Origin: Thunnus maccoyii
Lineage: Eukaryota > Chordata > Actinopteri > Scombriformes > Scombridae
DNA: 64,000 nt
Assembly (NCBI RefSeq): GCF_910596095.1
Contig: NC_056538.1
Coordinates: 32,329,094 to 32,393,093, forward strand
Direction of reading: 5' to 3'
Part shown: positions 1 to 13,476 of the stretch, piece after piece
Layout of the letters: every line of letters begins with the position of its first letter
How positions within the stretch are numbered: position 1 is the stretch's first letter
Translations under genes and position numbers: made by a program
Notes under the pieces: model-generated
Database searches by the model: none
Seen by the model: the letters and a program-made list of their open reading frames with translations, nothing else
Told to the model about the DNA's origin: nothing

Positions 1-729
1 GTAATCAAGTCATTTTTACCTTTAAAAGAACGACAGAAACGATGGATGATGATCAGAATAATTGTTTTCTACCTGCTGACTAATGTTTTCAGCTCTAATA
101 TTCACCATAAACATGGTAAATTATTGACTTTGCATGTAAATAACTTAACATCATCTGCTTATTTGGGTCATGATGATCATTTATGATAAACATGTTGCTT
201 AAAGTGTTGATTGAAAACCAAACAGACAGTATTTGGTTTTATTTTTCCAGGTTTTGAGATTTCTGCCACCAACACAACACAGTAAATCTGTTATTTAGCT
301 TGTGGTGCTAAAAACACTGAAACTGGCCTTTAAAAACTCAACAGATCTTAAAGTTTACAGGATAATATTTACTTCATTCTTCTCAAAACTGGCAACACTG
401 GGCCTCATGCAAGCACATATTCTCCTGAATCTCTCTTCTCTTCTTCTTCCTCTCTTAAAGTCTCAAACTCGTCATAAATCTGCGGTTTCGGCCTGATGAA
501 CGTCACCCGTTCGTGAGGAGCTGAGCATTGCTGACGTCATCATCAGCATCATCGACGCCCCCTAAAACATCCGTCTAAGCCGACCTGTTCTGCTCCGTTT
601 GTGGACGAGATTCATTCACAAAAAGACTCCCTGCTGTCCCGTTTAGTCCAGCTTCACGCCAACTGCTACCACTATTATTATTATTAGTCATATTTCTATT
701 GTTGTTATTGTTGTTGCTGTGCTTCTCTG

Positions 730-955
730 TGTCTCTCTCTCAACCCAACAGATGGTGTCTACCTAGAGTCCTGGTTCTGCTCAAGGTTTCTTCCCGTTAA
801 AGGTGAGTTTTTCTTGCCGCCGTCGCCGAACGCTGCTAATGGAGGAATGTTGTGTCTCTGTAAATTTAAAGAGTTCGGTCTAGACCTGCTCTATGTGGAA
901 AGTGCCCTGAGATAACTTCTGTTGTGATTATATTAACAAAACTGACATTTATCAG
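730..955 (+). repeat. Dispersed fish repeat (LINE-tail-like)
   Basis: The stretch from 'gttctgctcaaggtttcttcc' through 'ggtctagacctgctctatgtg' to 'aaagtgccctgagataac' is one I recall as a very common interspersed sequence in fish genomes, usually at retroelement 3' ends. Identified from memory only. Confidence 0.5.
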
Positions 956-1926
956 CGTCAGTCGTCGTATTAGAGGAGCTGAAACTATTAGAAAACAAGA
1001 ATCCATGTGACAGAAATAAAGAAGTAAGATGCTAAAAACGTCTTTCTAAAGCAAAGCGCTCCGTGACTGATACGAGAGGCGTCATGTGATAATCAGAGAG
1101 ATGTTAGCCTACAGTAGGTGATGTTACACTGTCAGAGAGCTGCAGCTGTTTACTACCGCTGACAGAAACATCAGCACATCTGGCAGCCATGTTTGTTTTA
1201 GTTGTATATTTCATTCTAGTTGATTTCAGTATCATATTTAAACTTTAAATTCATGTGAAGAAAGTCAGACTGTCTGTTCGCGACTTGTTCATTGACGAAT
1301 GCCACGAATCTTCTTCAAATCTCTCCTACGTGCCTCTTAAGAAGGAATCTGTTGAGAGCTTCTTGCATGAGGCCCAGTGTGTCATGTGGATTACTCAGAG
1401 TAACAAAAACATAGTTTCTGGAAAGACGTTGCTGTTGAATTTATTTTTTCAGTACAGCACAACAACAACAATGAAACAACCCTAAATTAACCACAAACTA
1501 CACTTCCATTCACTTCCATTGTGTTGGGAGGCAAAGATCTCTAAACCTGGACCAATAAAACCAGAAGTACCTGCATGCATGGCCAGATAAACCAGTAACA
1601 AGTTTTTTGTTGTGAGGATTAAAATCGGGTTCACCTGATCCAAAGTGTTCGGTTTGACACTGGCGCTCTCCTTGGTGGCGGGTTATTTAAGTGTTATGAG
1701 AATGACCAAGTGCTTTAGGATGAGGTACACTACAAACAGACTGCTGTGTCCAATCAGATCAGGCCCGAGCGGACCCCACCGGAAAGAAGACGTCCGTAAC
1801 TCAGGGGAGTTTAGGGGGAAATGGTCACGATAACCTCCGGCTGTGTGAGCGCGTCCGCTGAAACGTGAAGTGCAGCCGGTCCTGGCGTGAGGAGGCTTTT
1901 GGTCCGGCTGGTTGGCTGATAGTTCT

Positions 1927-1980
1927 GCCAGGGGGGGTGGCGGTGGTGGTGGTGATGATGATGATGATGATGATGATGAG
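1927..1980 (+). repeat. GGT/GAT triplet microsatellite
   Basis: Runs of GGTGGC, GGT and then GAT triplets. They create His/Ser-run open frames on the other strand that are not genes. Confidence 0.8.
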
Positions 1981-2202
1981 TGTAAATGGGTGAGTTTCTG
2001 TTGTGACGTACAGTATGTGATGGTGGAGAGAGAGAGCACTCGACCACGATACAACAGCGAGGAGGAAGAGAGCAAGACAAGAGAGTAAGAAGGTGGAGGG
2101 AGGGGAGATATCCAGCTTCAGAGGTGGTTTGTGGGTGAAAAGCCTGACAGTTAAAAGAAAAAACTGAAACAAAGAAGTGAGCATTATTCACACAAACAGC
2201 CA

Positions 2203-3062
2203 TCATGACTGCGGACTGTTCTGGACAGAGTTTAGTGAGTCTTTCTGGCCCTCTTCCTCCTCCTCCTCCTCCTCCTCCTCCTCCTCTTCTTCCTCCTCCT
2301 CCTCTGGATGTAAGGGGCCGTTGTGCCTGTCCTGCCTGCCTGATCCTGCATTGTCCCTGGGCACAGCGGGACTTCCAGCCCCAGGCTTCGCCAGGCCTCT
2401 GGAGGTCCGATGTCCGTTTGACGGAGAAGGGCTACGGCCCCTCCCCTTGACCTGAGCGTCGCCGCCGTCTTTGTTGTCGGCCCCGGCAACGCGACAACTC
2501 CTCTCTACCGCTGAAGACTTTTTGGTCGTCATCTTCTGCCCTCCCTCCTCATCCTCCTCCTCCTCCTCCTCCTCCTCCTCATCGTCGTCGTCGTCTTCCT
2601 CATCGGAGTCGATGCGGTTGAGTCTTTTGCGGACTGGACGATCCTCTTCTGATGACGACTCCGATTCCTCGGACTCTTCTTCTTCGTCCTCCTCGTCCGT
2701 CGAAGGCCTCCGTTTCTTCAGCATCTGAGCCAGCCGTTTGCGGCGCTGCTCTGACAGTATCTCTCTCCTCTTCCCCCTGCCCATCTTCTCCAGGTCTTCC
2801 TCTTCTCTGTCTGTCCTCTTTAATCTCCTCCGCTTTTCTTTGTCCTCCTTCTCCAAGAGTTTCCTTTTAAGCCGCCTCCCTCTCTCTCTGTCGTCCTCCT
2901 CGTCGTCCTCGCCTTCGTATCGCCTCCGCTTCGCTCTCGTCCTGCTCCTGCGGAAGTCTTCCTCCTCCTCTCTTCTCCTCCTGTTTACTCTCCTTCTCCG
3001 GCCGTCTTCCTCTTCGTCTTCGTAATCGTCCTCCTCCTCCGAGTCTCTGGAAGACGGCGACA
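2203..3062 (-). CDS. rsf1: rsf1 exon 18 (terminal coding exon)
   Basis: 860 nt, residues 1171-1456, stop TGA at 2205-2203. Begins (V)SPSSRDSEEEDDYEDEEED and alternates arginine- and glutamate-rich runs. KKRRPSTDEEDEEEE and RKRLNRIDSDEE resemble the KKRGRSTDEYSEAD...RKRLHRIETDEE part of RSF1. It ends in a run of about 20 glutamates coded by GAG/GAA triplets (2251-2304), then GQKDSLNSVQNSPQS. The family's usual end (TDLVDYVCNSEQL in mammals) was not found here or in the next kilobase, so a further 3' exon or a lineage-specific end is possible. Confidence 0.85.
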
Positions 3063-6000
3063 CTGAAAGGAGAAAGAAAGAGGAAGGCATTATTGAGTCA
3101 AATCAAACCTTTGCTGGGTTAAACGTTGGCAGTGAAGAAGACGAGTTCTTCCCTCCATGTAGTTAAACTGCTGGAAGTCAGTAAAGCTGCTCAGATGTTT
3201 CCTTCATCACTGCAAGTATCGTCACTCAAAATGTGATTAAGGTGCATTTTTCGTCCGCAACTAATGCTGCTGCTAACAATTATTTTCATTATCAACGTTT
3301 AATTTCTCAATTAATCAGTTCGGTTGTTTCCTAAAGTCCAAGGTGACGTCTTCAAATGAGTTTGTTAAACCAACAATATTCAATTTACGATCACATAAAA
3401 CTAAGATTTACAGCTGGTATTAACATGCGTCTCCACATGCGTCCTGAGTGACCACTTTGCTCTATATGCAAATAAACACGGACATCATTTCCCTTTTCAA
3501 AGACCAGATTCGTTCGTTGTTAACCGGCGGGAGGAGCGGACTCAACTTGTTTGATAACAGGATAAATATTCAGGATGTATATATAAATATTAATATAATA
3601 ATAATATAAATAGAAAGAGTTATATGCAGCGATTTCCCCGCAGCTGCATGTCTCCATTCAGAGAAGCTGTGCGCATTTACGCAAGAGACACAGCAGCATA
3701 ACTTCATTCATTATTTAAATCTCCGACACGCCGTCAGGATCTGATGTTAATTAATGTTCTGTGTTCTTCTACACATCCAGTAGATCAGCTGTTACACACA
3801 GACAGTCCAGGTTGATAATGTTTGGAGTAAAGCAGCATCGTCCTGATAAATCCTGAACTCATTTTGTTTAGCAGTAAAACTAAAAACTGTTGTTATCAAC
3901 TTAACAGGACAGAGGAAACTATCCAGCAACGTTTAGCCTCTGAAATATTTTTTTAAACAGACAAGCGATGAGTTGGAAATCGGTTAGAGGAACAAGAAAA
4001 ACAGGAAAAACGGGAGGTGGATTACGTTTTAAATTCACACGAAAAACTAAATAATTTGTTTATCTTGTTATTAAACAAGTTGAGCAGTTTTGGATGGAGG
4101 ATCCTGTGTCTAGTCTGCTGGAAAACAGAGGACGCCAGCTGAGTAGGCGTTCTTCTATGTGGTCCAGACCACTTCTGAATGTGGTCTGAGTGATCAGATC
4201 TCAATCTGTCCTCGATGCGTCTTGGGTGTGTTTACACCTGTATGTAGAGCTGTCCACTGGTGATCGGATCACCTGAGACGGATGTTAATACCAGGTGTAA
4301 ACAGGGTCTGAGAAAAGCAGCAAATCCTCACAAATGACAGACTGAAACCGAGGAATGTTTGATTGATGACTTATACGATTAATTGATTATTAAAACAGCT
4401 GCTTTTGATGATTTCTCTGTCGATCGACTAACTGATTAATGGTTGCAGCTCCAGTGAAAACACTTCCTGACCAAAGAGATCAATATGAACACGAAGCAAA
4501 AGGAATCTGATAAATCACATCATTACAGATCACATTTCCAATATCAGTCCAATTAATTAATCATTAGAGCTCTTCACCCTGATCAACTGACAGTACTGTG
4601 GAAACGTCTCTTTTCAGCCAATTCACATCATAATGTTTCAGATAAAAACACTTGTTATTAGTCTTTGGATCCGTTTCTAAACAAACTAACGAGACCAAAC
4701 TCTTCATGAAGAAGGAACATGTCACCCAGTGCAGCGATGTGACTCACTGACGTGTTTTTAATAAGATATATCAGGCTTTGATAAACACACAATACTTGTT
4801 AGTAGATCAGTTCATTGTTGGTTTGGATCCAAACATGAGATTTAGAAACATAAGAAAAATACAGAAAATAGCCAAACTGATCCTTTAAACGACAGCAGCT
4901 TGTGGTTTGACCTTGGTTAACGGTGATTTGACAGGAAACGAGGCGTAACTGACCATCGCTGTAGTCACTGGAGAGATGCTCCTTGCGTGGTCTGCCGCGG
5001 GGTTTGACCTTGTCTCTTTTGGTCGAGGCTCGTGAGTTGTCTGACGAATCGGACGTCTCGCGGTAGTTGACCTGCTGGCGTTGGCCCCGCCTCAGGCCCC
5101 CCCTCTTTTTGTCAGTGTTGCTGTCGGTCATGTCGCTGAACTGATCCGAGTCTGCAGAGGAAGAGGAGGAGGACAGAAGGAGAGAGGAGAGAGAGACGGT
5201 GACCAAAGACAAAAAACACAAAGATGGACTGCACGTCTGAAGGGTTTCAGGATCTGTTTGTGGTGGAAAGAAAAGAAAAACTGCAAAACATCTGATTCCA
5301 GCTCCACTAATGTGAGGATTTATTCTTTTCTCAGTTTTATATCATTGTAAATTGAGTATATTTGGGTTTTGGACAGTTAGTCGGACAAAACAAGCAATCT
5401 GAAGACATCATCTTGGGCTCTGGAAACTTCAAATGGACCTTTTTTTTTTTTTTTAAATTTTCTTTTTATTTGCCGTTTTCACATACATTCTGCTTACAAC
5501 TGGTACACAATGACGTATTCTTTTCTCCATTCCTAATATTATAATATTATTCATTTAAACATGACAGTCTTCCTTAGTTTTTACTTTGGATCCAGATAGA
5601 GAACAACTGTGCCTACTCATACCTATCAAGAGGAAAAGTAAAATAAAATAAAATATAGAATATATTATTCATATACCTCTGGCTATATATCCACACATGG
5701 ATACATATACACATGTCCAAAGCACAACAGTTATTCACAGTCTTCCATACCTCATGGCCAGTTGAATTAACAGAGTTCTACCATGTAATCGATTATGCAG
5801 ATATTGTGAAATAGCATAAAATTTTAAAAAAAACAAACGAACCATAAAAGAAAACAGAACCTTTCAACATCTGTAGCTATGAAATATGAACTAGGGGTCT
5901 TTGTTCCTATGATGTACATCTCAAATAAAGTCTGATCTAGTTGGTTTTATGTACTCTATCCAATTTTCCCAAATTCTTTCAAATCTGTCCCTCTCCAGTC

Positions 6001-9000
6001 TCACAGAGAAAGTTAACTTTTCCATCCCATATATATTGTGCATAACCTCAACCCAGTCCTCGACCTTAGGTACCTCATTCTTCAACCACTTTCTGGTAAT
6101 CGCTTTTTTACTTGCAATCAGCATTATTCTGTAAATATATTTGTCCCCAAATCTTGTTAAATCTATGCCCAATATCCCCAAGTATAACACCTCAAATGTA
6201 AGTGGAAGATTTACCTTCAATACTTTATCCATACACTTTTTAAGCCCCTGCCAGTAGGTGCGAATGGAGGGACAACTCCAGAACACATGGAAGTGGTCAG
6301 CTTTCTCAGCTCCACACAATCTCCAGCACTTTGTATCATGATACTTTGACTGTGCTGGTGTTCTAAAAAATCTTATAATATTCTTCCACCCATGTTCTCT
6401 CCAAGATAAAGAACAGGTTGTTCTCCATTGCTGTTCATTTATCTCTTCCCATTCATCCATTGATATAACAATATTTGCATCCCTCTCCCACCTCTCTTTT
6501 ATATACACTGTGTCTGTTCCCTTTAAGTCCTCCACTGCCTTATATAGTCTTGAGATAAGCTTCGTTCCCAATTTTGATTCATATGTTGCAGTAAACATCT
6601 CAATAATTTCTGTCCTCCTCCCGCTTATGACCCCCCTCATTGTATGCTCCAGATAGTTCCGTAATTGCAAATACCTATATTGATCCGAATTTGTTAGGTG
6701 ATATTGGTCTTTTAGCTCCTGAAAACTTTTGATTTTCTTCTTACTTAAGAGCTCCAGGAATATTGTAGGTCCCCTTTCCCAATTTTTAAAACTCTTATCT
6801 AGTCTATTTGGCATGAATTCAGAATCAAACCCAATCCATCTTAATAATCTACTTTGAGTTTTCAAGTCATTTTCCACAATTAATTTGAACCAGATCTTCA
6901 ATGATATATCCATCCATGGGTTTGCCCCTTCTCTAATATGCTTTCTCAGGTTACTATCCCCTATTATAGCCTGTATTGGGACCCCATCTGTTGTGCCGGC
7001 CTCTATCTCTTTCCATCTCGCCGAGTAGTAAGGATTGTATATATTCAACAATGTTTTTATTTGTGCAGCTTGGTAATAGCTCTTCAGGCATGGAAGTCCT
7101 AACCCTCCTTTGTTTTTGGGTAACTGCAGCGTTCTGTACCTGATCCAAATGGACCTTTTTATAGACTAATCTAATAACCCCCCAAAAAATAATCATCCAC
7201 TTGATATCTAATCTTTTTTTTTTTAAACTACAGCGTTTCCATTTTATAGCCGTTTTACAAGCTAATATTAATATTTCAGCCAGATATTCATCCTCCTGCT
7301 GCAGAGGAACATTTGAAAAATGATAAAAAGTAAAGCAGAGAAACATCCATAAGAACATTATATTTTAATATTCTTTTCATTGCTCAACATACTGTTTCCC
7401 AGAATTTGGTTATTTTGGGGCTTTTCTAGAATACATGACCAACATTTACAGATCCAGAGTTTAGTCTTCAGCCTGATGAAGAATCTGATTGAATTCTTCC
7501 ATGTCTGTGAATTAGTGGTTTGGTGATACTGACTTCCTTTTATCATTTTCCCCTTTATATGTGCTGTTGAACGTCTACTGTTCATTAACAATCTGTGATA
7601 GAATGTCATCATACTACCTTAATATACTGTATAATTATTACAATGACACCATGATTGATTATGATTCATATCAATGATTGATTATTGTAGTCACTCTTCT
7701 GTGTTTCGGCTCCAGTTGGTCCGAAACGCCGCCGCCAGACTGTAAACTGATACAGGACGTAGGTCACACATCACACCAGCGTTGGCCGTGTTCTCCATGT
7801 TTTTATTCCTTCATACTGGACAGGTTTAAATCCATTTTAACACCTTTATGTCTGAATTTTGTATCTTTTTATCATTTTGTGTTTTCAACGTTGGAGCTGA
7901 TTCTTTTATATTGTTCTTTATCTTCTATCAGATTCAGAACAACAACAAAAAAGGAATTCACTCGTGCAAATTAACATCATCATATTGGATTACTGACAAT
8001 CCATGAAATCGCCGTGCACTCACCCATCTCTTCATCACTGTCGTCCTCCTCTTCCTCAGAGGAGCGTCTCCGCCGTCTTCTCAGCCGTTTTCTGCCCCGG
8101 CGTTGGGTCCTGCCTGGGGGGCGTTTCGGTACCCCTCTCGACGCCCGTCGGGGGCGGGCCCCGCTGTCCAAACTGCCCACGTCGCTGCCCACGTCTTCTT
8201 CTTCCTCCTCTTCATCATCTGGCCCTGACGCACCGAAATCCTCGTCCTCTGAGCTGGAAGAGGAAGACGAGGAGAATAAATGAGCCGGATGGAAGCAGAT
8301 ATATCTTATAGAGCTTTAACATTCAACTGGTTTGACTGGGTTCAGACTCTGGTGTGATGACAAACAGACCAATCAGAGGACTGTGAGACTTTAACTGCTC
8401 AATTAAGCACTTAACTACTTAATTAAATCTGCTGATCAACGACCGTCATGAAGAGATCTGATGTGAGTGTATCTGCTATATCAAAGTGAAAACAGAGACA
8501 CGAGTTAATAAAGGTGAGTTAAACGAGTGAAGCACAGCGATCACAGTTACAAATGACATCATAGTACAAGACGCCTCTTTTCTGTCCTGTTTCTCAACAT
8601 TAACGATCAGCTGCTGTCTCTTCACACTATTTATTGTCATAATTAGGGATGCACGATATTGGATTTTTTGCAGATATCCGATATGCTGATATTTCCAACT
8701 CATTGTGGCCAATTGCTGATGCCAATATATGCACATATTTTTTTCCAGCTGGCTGAGGAGACTATTATGCATGCAAGCATAGATTGTACTAAGTATGATC
8801 AAGAAAGACAATATATGAGGGAAGAACTTAGGAAGACTGGAGTTCAGGAGCTCAGCATTAAAACTTTAATGAACCTGCTAAGTGGGAGCAGCAGAGTTTT
8901 CATTGAGTTTATTAGACAGACAGGATTAATGTGTAGGATTTAATCTCTGGTCCACACTGTGGAGCAGAAGGTGGCGGTAATGCACCTAATACGCTGGTTG

Positions 9001-9860
9001 CCAACCAACATTATAAGCCAAAAAGATTTTTTTTCCCAAACAGAGTGGTACATCCTGGCAGCTGAACTCAGCAGCTCCTCGTCAGACTGTGTCACCCTGA
9101 CGGTCCCGGTGTTTCCTCCGCAGGTTCCACTCCACTCAGCCGCCTGTCAGACCCGCTGCTTCTTCCCACTTTAATCTGAATAACAAACTGGGGCTCGGTG
9201 GTCCGGTTGGATCCACGTGGAGAGCCGGGGCTGACGTTAGCTGAGAGGCTAGCGGAGCCTCTGCTAGATTACAGCTCTTGGTTCATTTGTAAAAAAACAT
9301 TTTTTCCTTGAATGTAGTAAACTGCAGGTGTGAAAGAGACGACAGAGGATTCAGAAAGTCTCTGTGTGTTTGTCACCTGTTGCTGATCATGAACTCGTCT
9401 TCGCTCTCCGCCGCCGTGCTGTCGCTCTCCAGGTCGTTCAGTCTCCGCTTCTTCCTGTTTCTGGCGGAACGAGCCTGACCTCTGACCGGCCGCTGGCTCT
9501 CCTTCCCGTCCTCTGACAGGATGGAGGTGATGTCTTTGCCCCGCCCTGCTCCTACATCACAATAACACACCGTCAGAGAGTCAACTCTTCTTCTGCTCAC
9601 GTTACGTTGCAGCAGAGACATTTATCAACACAAATACTGAACTACAAACCTGCTCTGATTATCTGGTGTCTAAAGACAGACATAAAGACTATTAAAAAAA
9701 TACAAAACAGATCAAAAATTATCATTTTTTAATGCTGCAGATCGTTAGAAAGTTCATCACAACGGCAAACAGCTTCACATCCTCCACTCACCAGCACAGA
9801 GGTCCCCGATGTCTTCCTCTATAGCCTCATCAATGGCATCATCAAAGTCATCAAACCTGC

Positions 9861-9946
<86 letters not shown>

Positions 9947-12900
9947 AAACACCAGTTAACAGTCTCTTTCTGGGAGTTTGTCATGTTTTCATTGTAAGAA
10001 ATTTGCCTGCAGACGCTCGAAAAATCACACTTGAAATTCTGATGTTGTTGGCGCTGTGAGATATAGAGGTATTAACGTTCAGAGGAACCAGTCTAATGGG
10101 GTCTGGTAGGGTCTGGGGGTCAGTAGATCCGGTAACCATGGCTACGCAGTATCAGCTCTGATCATGTGGTACGTCACGATCGAGAAAACGGCGTGTTTGA
10201 GGTGAGAGAAGAACGTAAACTGAAGAGAAAAACGTGAAGGACGAGTTAAAGGAAAAAGAGAACGAGCCGGTAAAACCAACCGACACATCAGCTGATTGAC
10301 GAGGGAACTGAAGCCGAACCATCATCACCATCATCACCCAGTCAGCTGCAGGAGGTTTTCTTTCCAAAAAGACTTTCACTGTCCAATTTTCCAAATATGA
10401 TTTGAATTATGATGATGTTCTCGTTGTAGTGACTAAACCTAAACTTAAAGTCACTACTGGCTGCTAGTGGTATGATTGTTCCAACTATTGCGCAGACTAT
10501 TCAGTTTAATTGATAAATGCTTTCTTTATTGCCTTGAGACAGTGTCACACTCTCTTTCTCTTAACTTCCTTTATATAAAATATAATGAGAAACCAAAATA
10601 GCCGCTATCCTGGTGCCTCTCACCATCAGCACACCTGTAATGATTGTTATGACCTTTAAATAAATCAGTGCTCAGCCGGCGTCGACCGTGTTCCCCCTGC
10701 TGTTTGGGAGGAGAACCACATCGATTCAAATACCTGGTTCCTACACTTGCTGTGAACTAACCGATAGAGCATCAGGGCTGTCTGAGGGTCTGTTCATGTC
10801 CTGATCGGGTCTATTACGCTCAACTCTACTCGGCTATAAAATTAACTCATGCACATCGGGTTCAGGCAGGTTTTCCACAAGGCTGTTTCAGATCAGGTCC
10901 AACATTTTGGACAAGTGAAGACCTCTACTGTAAAATATGGACCAGTTCTCCCATTCATGCTATTCAACTGATCCAGTCAGTGACAGCAATACAAAATATA
11001 GAAAAGTACAGCAAAGATACAGGGGAGAAAAGGCAGACTGGTGGCTGATACATACACATTAATTTACATGATAGAAGTTCTGATATGTTGCAAAAAAAAT
11101 AATTATCTTTACAAATGTTCTCTGAGGAGGAAAATGTATTCTGCAGTTTTGTTCAGTTGTGTTTCATTAGGATGAGATAGAGAGAGATGTGATTATAGAT
11201 CTATAGCTGCGTCTCACACAACAGCCTGAGAACAATAACACAAACAGACAATTTAAATCTGTTAAATCCTGAAAAAACCTGAAGGAACAAGAAGAACTGC
11301 TGTAAATGTTTAAATAAAATATTTAGTTTGTGAAAGTCTATAACACAGGAAACTCTGCAGCTTCATGTTGTTCCTGAAAGAGCCGAGATGTACTTGAACC
11401 AGAGAAGAAGAAAAGAAGCTTTTTGGCTCATGAAGAAAAAAATAAACAAAGTGAGAGTGTTTTTATGATTCAGATTCTACAGACATAATATTGTTATTTT
11501 ATAAATAAACACATAGCTGCTGTTTCCATGAGTAGTTTAATTCATCTAAATATTATTAATATCCCATTAAAGCTGTTTCTAACAGATCTCACCAACCTGT
11601 AGCTGATGTGCTTCCTGGTTCTGGTCGATCTCCTCCCAAGATTTTTACTCTTTTTGGAATCTTTCTTCTTTGCCGACTTCTCCTCTTCCTCCTCATCTCC
11701 CTCCTAAAAACAGTCCAGACAATTATCTTTAAATGTTTAACAACATAAATACAGACTGATATTTTCTTTACATCAAACAGTCAATTTGATTTAAGTCTGT
11801 TTCACTAGATGATGAACTTTATGTTGCGTTCCATCTGAAATATAAAATTCAGCCGTTGCAGTTTGATAATTACAAATGTGAGTGAAAACTCCAGAGTTTT
11901 GAGTACAAACCTCTTTAAAAAAAGGTGAAATTAACACTGAGGGAAAGAGACACAGTCATCATCTGAACAGGTCACACACTGATAAATCTTATTCCTCCGT
12001 TGTTGTTCCAAAAAACTATTAAAAACACGTCAGTGACATGTTCCTTCATCATGAAGAGTTCATGTTTTCAGTCTCTGGTGCCACTGAGCATGTGCAGAAC
12101 AGAGGAATAAAATATAATCAGGCTTCAGATACTAAAACAATACTTGTTAGTAGATCAGGGTCCGTTTCACAAAAGCAGGTTTAGACCCTGAAATGAGGGA
12201 AACTCTGAGTTTTCCGTTTCAAAAAGGAAGGTAACTCAAACCAGAGAAAGAGGGGTAACTCTAGCCTGATTCAGAGAGAGAGGTAACTTAAGCTCTCGGT
12301 CAGTTACCGTAGCAACAGACTCTATGAACCTAACCAGGTTTTTCCTCAATGAACCTCGAGTTTCTCTCAGTCTCCGCCCTCTTTCAGAGCCAAACACTCC
12401 TCATTCACCCAGTCAGCAGCCTCGTTCTGCCGTCTGTCATTCAAAAAAATCATTAAAAAAAAATGGCATGTCCTTTTGATAACGATCCCGTGGATGAAGG
12501 TGCAGCATTACTGCGCAGAGAATTAAATATTCGTTGAGAGACGGTTATCAGACCGCGCGTAGATGTTCTAGCGTTTCCAGACAATTCTCTTTCTGAGCTT
12601 AGGATCAGCTGCTCTGCTCCGTTAGAGGTGATGGTGCTGCTGGCTGAGTAGAAGTCTGTGTTAGTTTAAATAGGCTTAATTATTTAAAACAGAACATGAT
12701 ATAGATGAGAAGACATTTATATGTGTGAAACCAGTGTTATGTTGGGTCAAACAGCCACTTCATATTTACTTTACAATGTAAAACATGATCTGTTTTTATG
12801 TTTCATCCTAAACTGCTGTCAAGTGCACTTCTCCCCCTGCGGGATTGCACGTAAATGAAATACATTAATAGGTGACCCCTGTATTTAAGCTTACGCATTG

Positions 12901-13435
12901 ACCCGAGCAGCAGTGATGTTCTCCCACGCCGTCTCCCTCTCTTTTTTGCAGCTGCAGCGGTGTCGCACTTCTTTCTGAAAACATGTTCAAACTCGCCGTA
13001 TGAGCGCGTTAAGATTTCTAGTGCTAGCGGGGTGAAAAACGCAGCCATCCTCTTCCCCGTTGCCATGGTGACTCGTCGAATCGGGGGCTCCATTTGATGC
13101 TGGCTTTTTATAGTTGTGGCGCACGTGCTTAACTACTCCGAGTTGATTAAAGTGACTCAAATCAGCTGTTCTGGAACCGGTTTCCTATCTCAGAGTAGAT
13201 CAGCTCAGAGTTTGTTGAACCTGCTTTGTGAAACGGACTCCAGTTCATTGTTGGTTCGGATCCAAACATGAGATTTGTTGACAATAAGAGAAGTTTAGCC
13301 GGAATGATCCTTTAAGCACTTTGTTATTTACTCACAGGAATGATGTTCTCCACACTGATTCCCACGTACACCAGCCGCTCCCTCCTGAGCAGACGGGGAG
13401 AGACGAGGGTCAAAATTCACATCGTTCTGAGTTAA

Positions 13436-13476
<41 letters not shown>

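Larger units (their letters stand above)
1..2202. other. Region 3' of rsf1, no gene recognised
   Basis: Contains the rsf1 3' UTR (extent unknown). A minus-strand AATAAA at 1445-1440 is a possible poly(A) signal. There is a dispersed repeat at about 730-955, and GGT/GAT triplet repeats at about 1927-1980. Short open frames here are low-complexity or match nothing I recognise. Confidence 0.5.
12159..13240. mobile_element. PIF/Harbinger-type DNA transposon, defective
   Basis: Terminal inverted repeats GGTCCGTTTCACAAAAGCAGG (left) and GAGTCCGTTTCACAAAGCAGG (complement of right), flanked by the 3-bp duplication CAG (12156-12158 and 13241-13243). CAG fits the CWG target preference of PIF/Harbinger. 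Inside are the start of a transposase-like frame on + (12463 on, MACPFDNDPVDEGAALLRRE, soon stopped) and a Myb/SANT-like frame on - . This two-gene layout is typical of the superfamily. It lies in rsf1 intron 12. Confidence 0.88.

Noticed and set aside
1255..1485. Plus-strand 76-codon frame 3' of rsf1
   Set aside because: No motif, no splice or promoter context. It could be the end of a decayed repeat; not enough to call a gene.
1683..2206. Minus-strand frames with Ser, His and Ile runs
   Set aside because: The runs are three frames of the same GAT/GGT microsatellite. No other protein character.
2205..3025. Plus-strand Pro/Ser/Leu-run frames opposite rsf1 exon 18
   Set aside because: They are shadows of the GAG/AGG-rich rsf1 coding strand.
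9775..9997. Open frames coding Cys-Val or His-Thr runs
   Set aside because: They come from the (CA)n repeat. Only the short rsf1 exon 14 part (9792-9856) is real.
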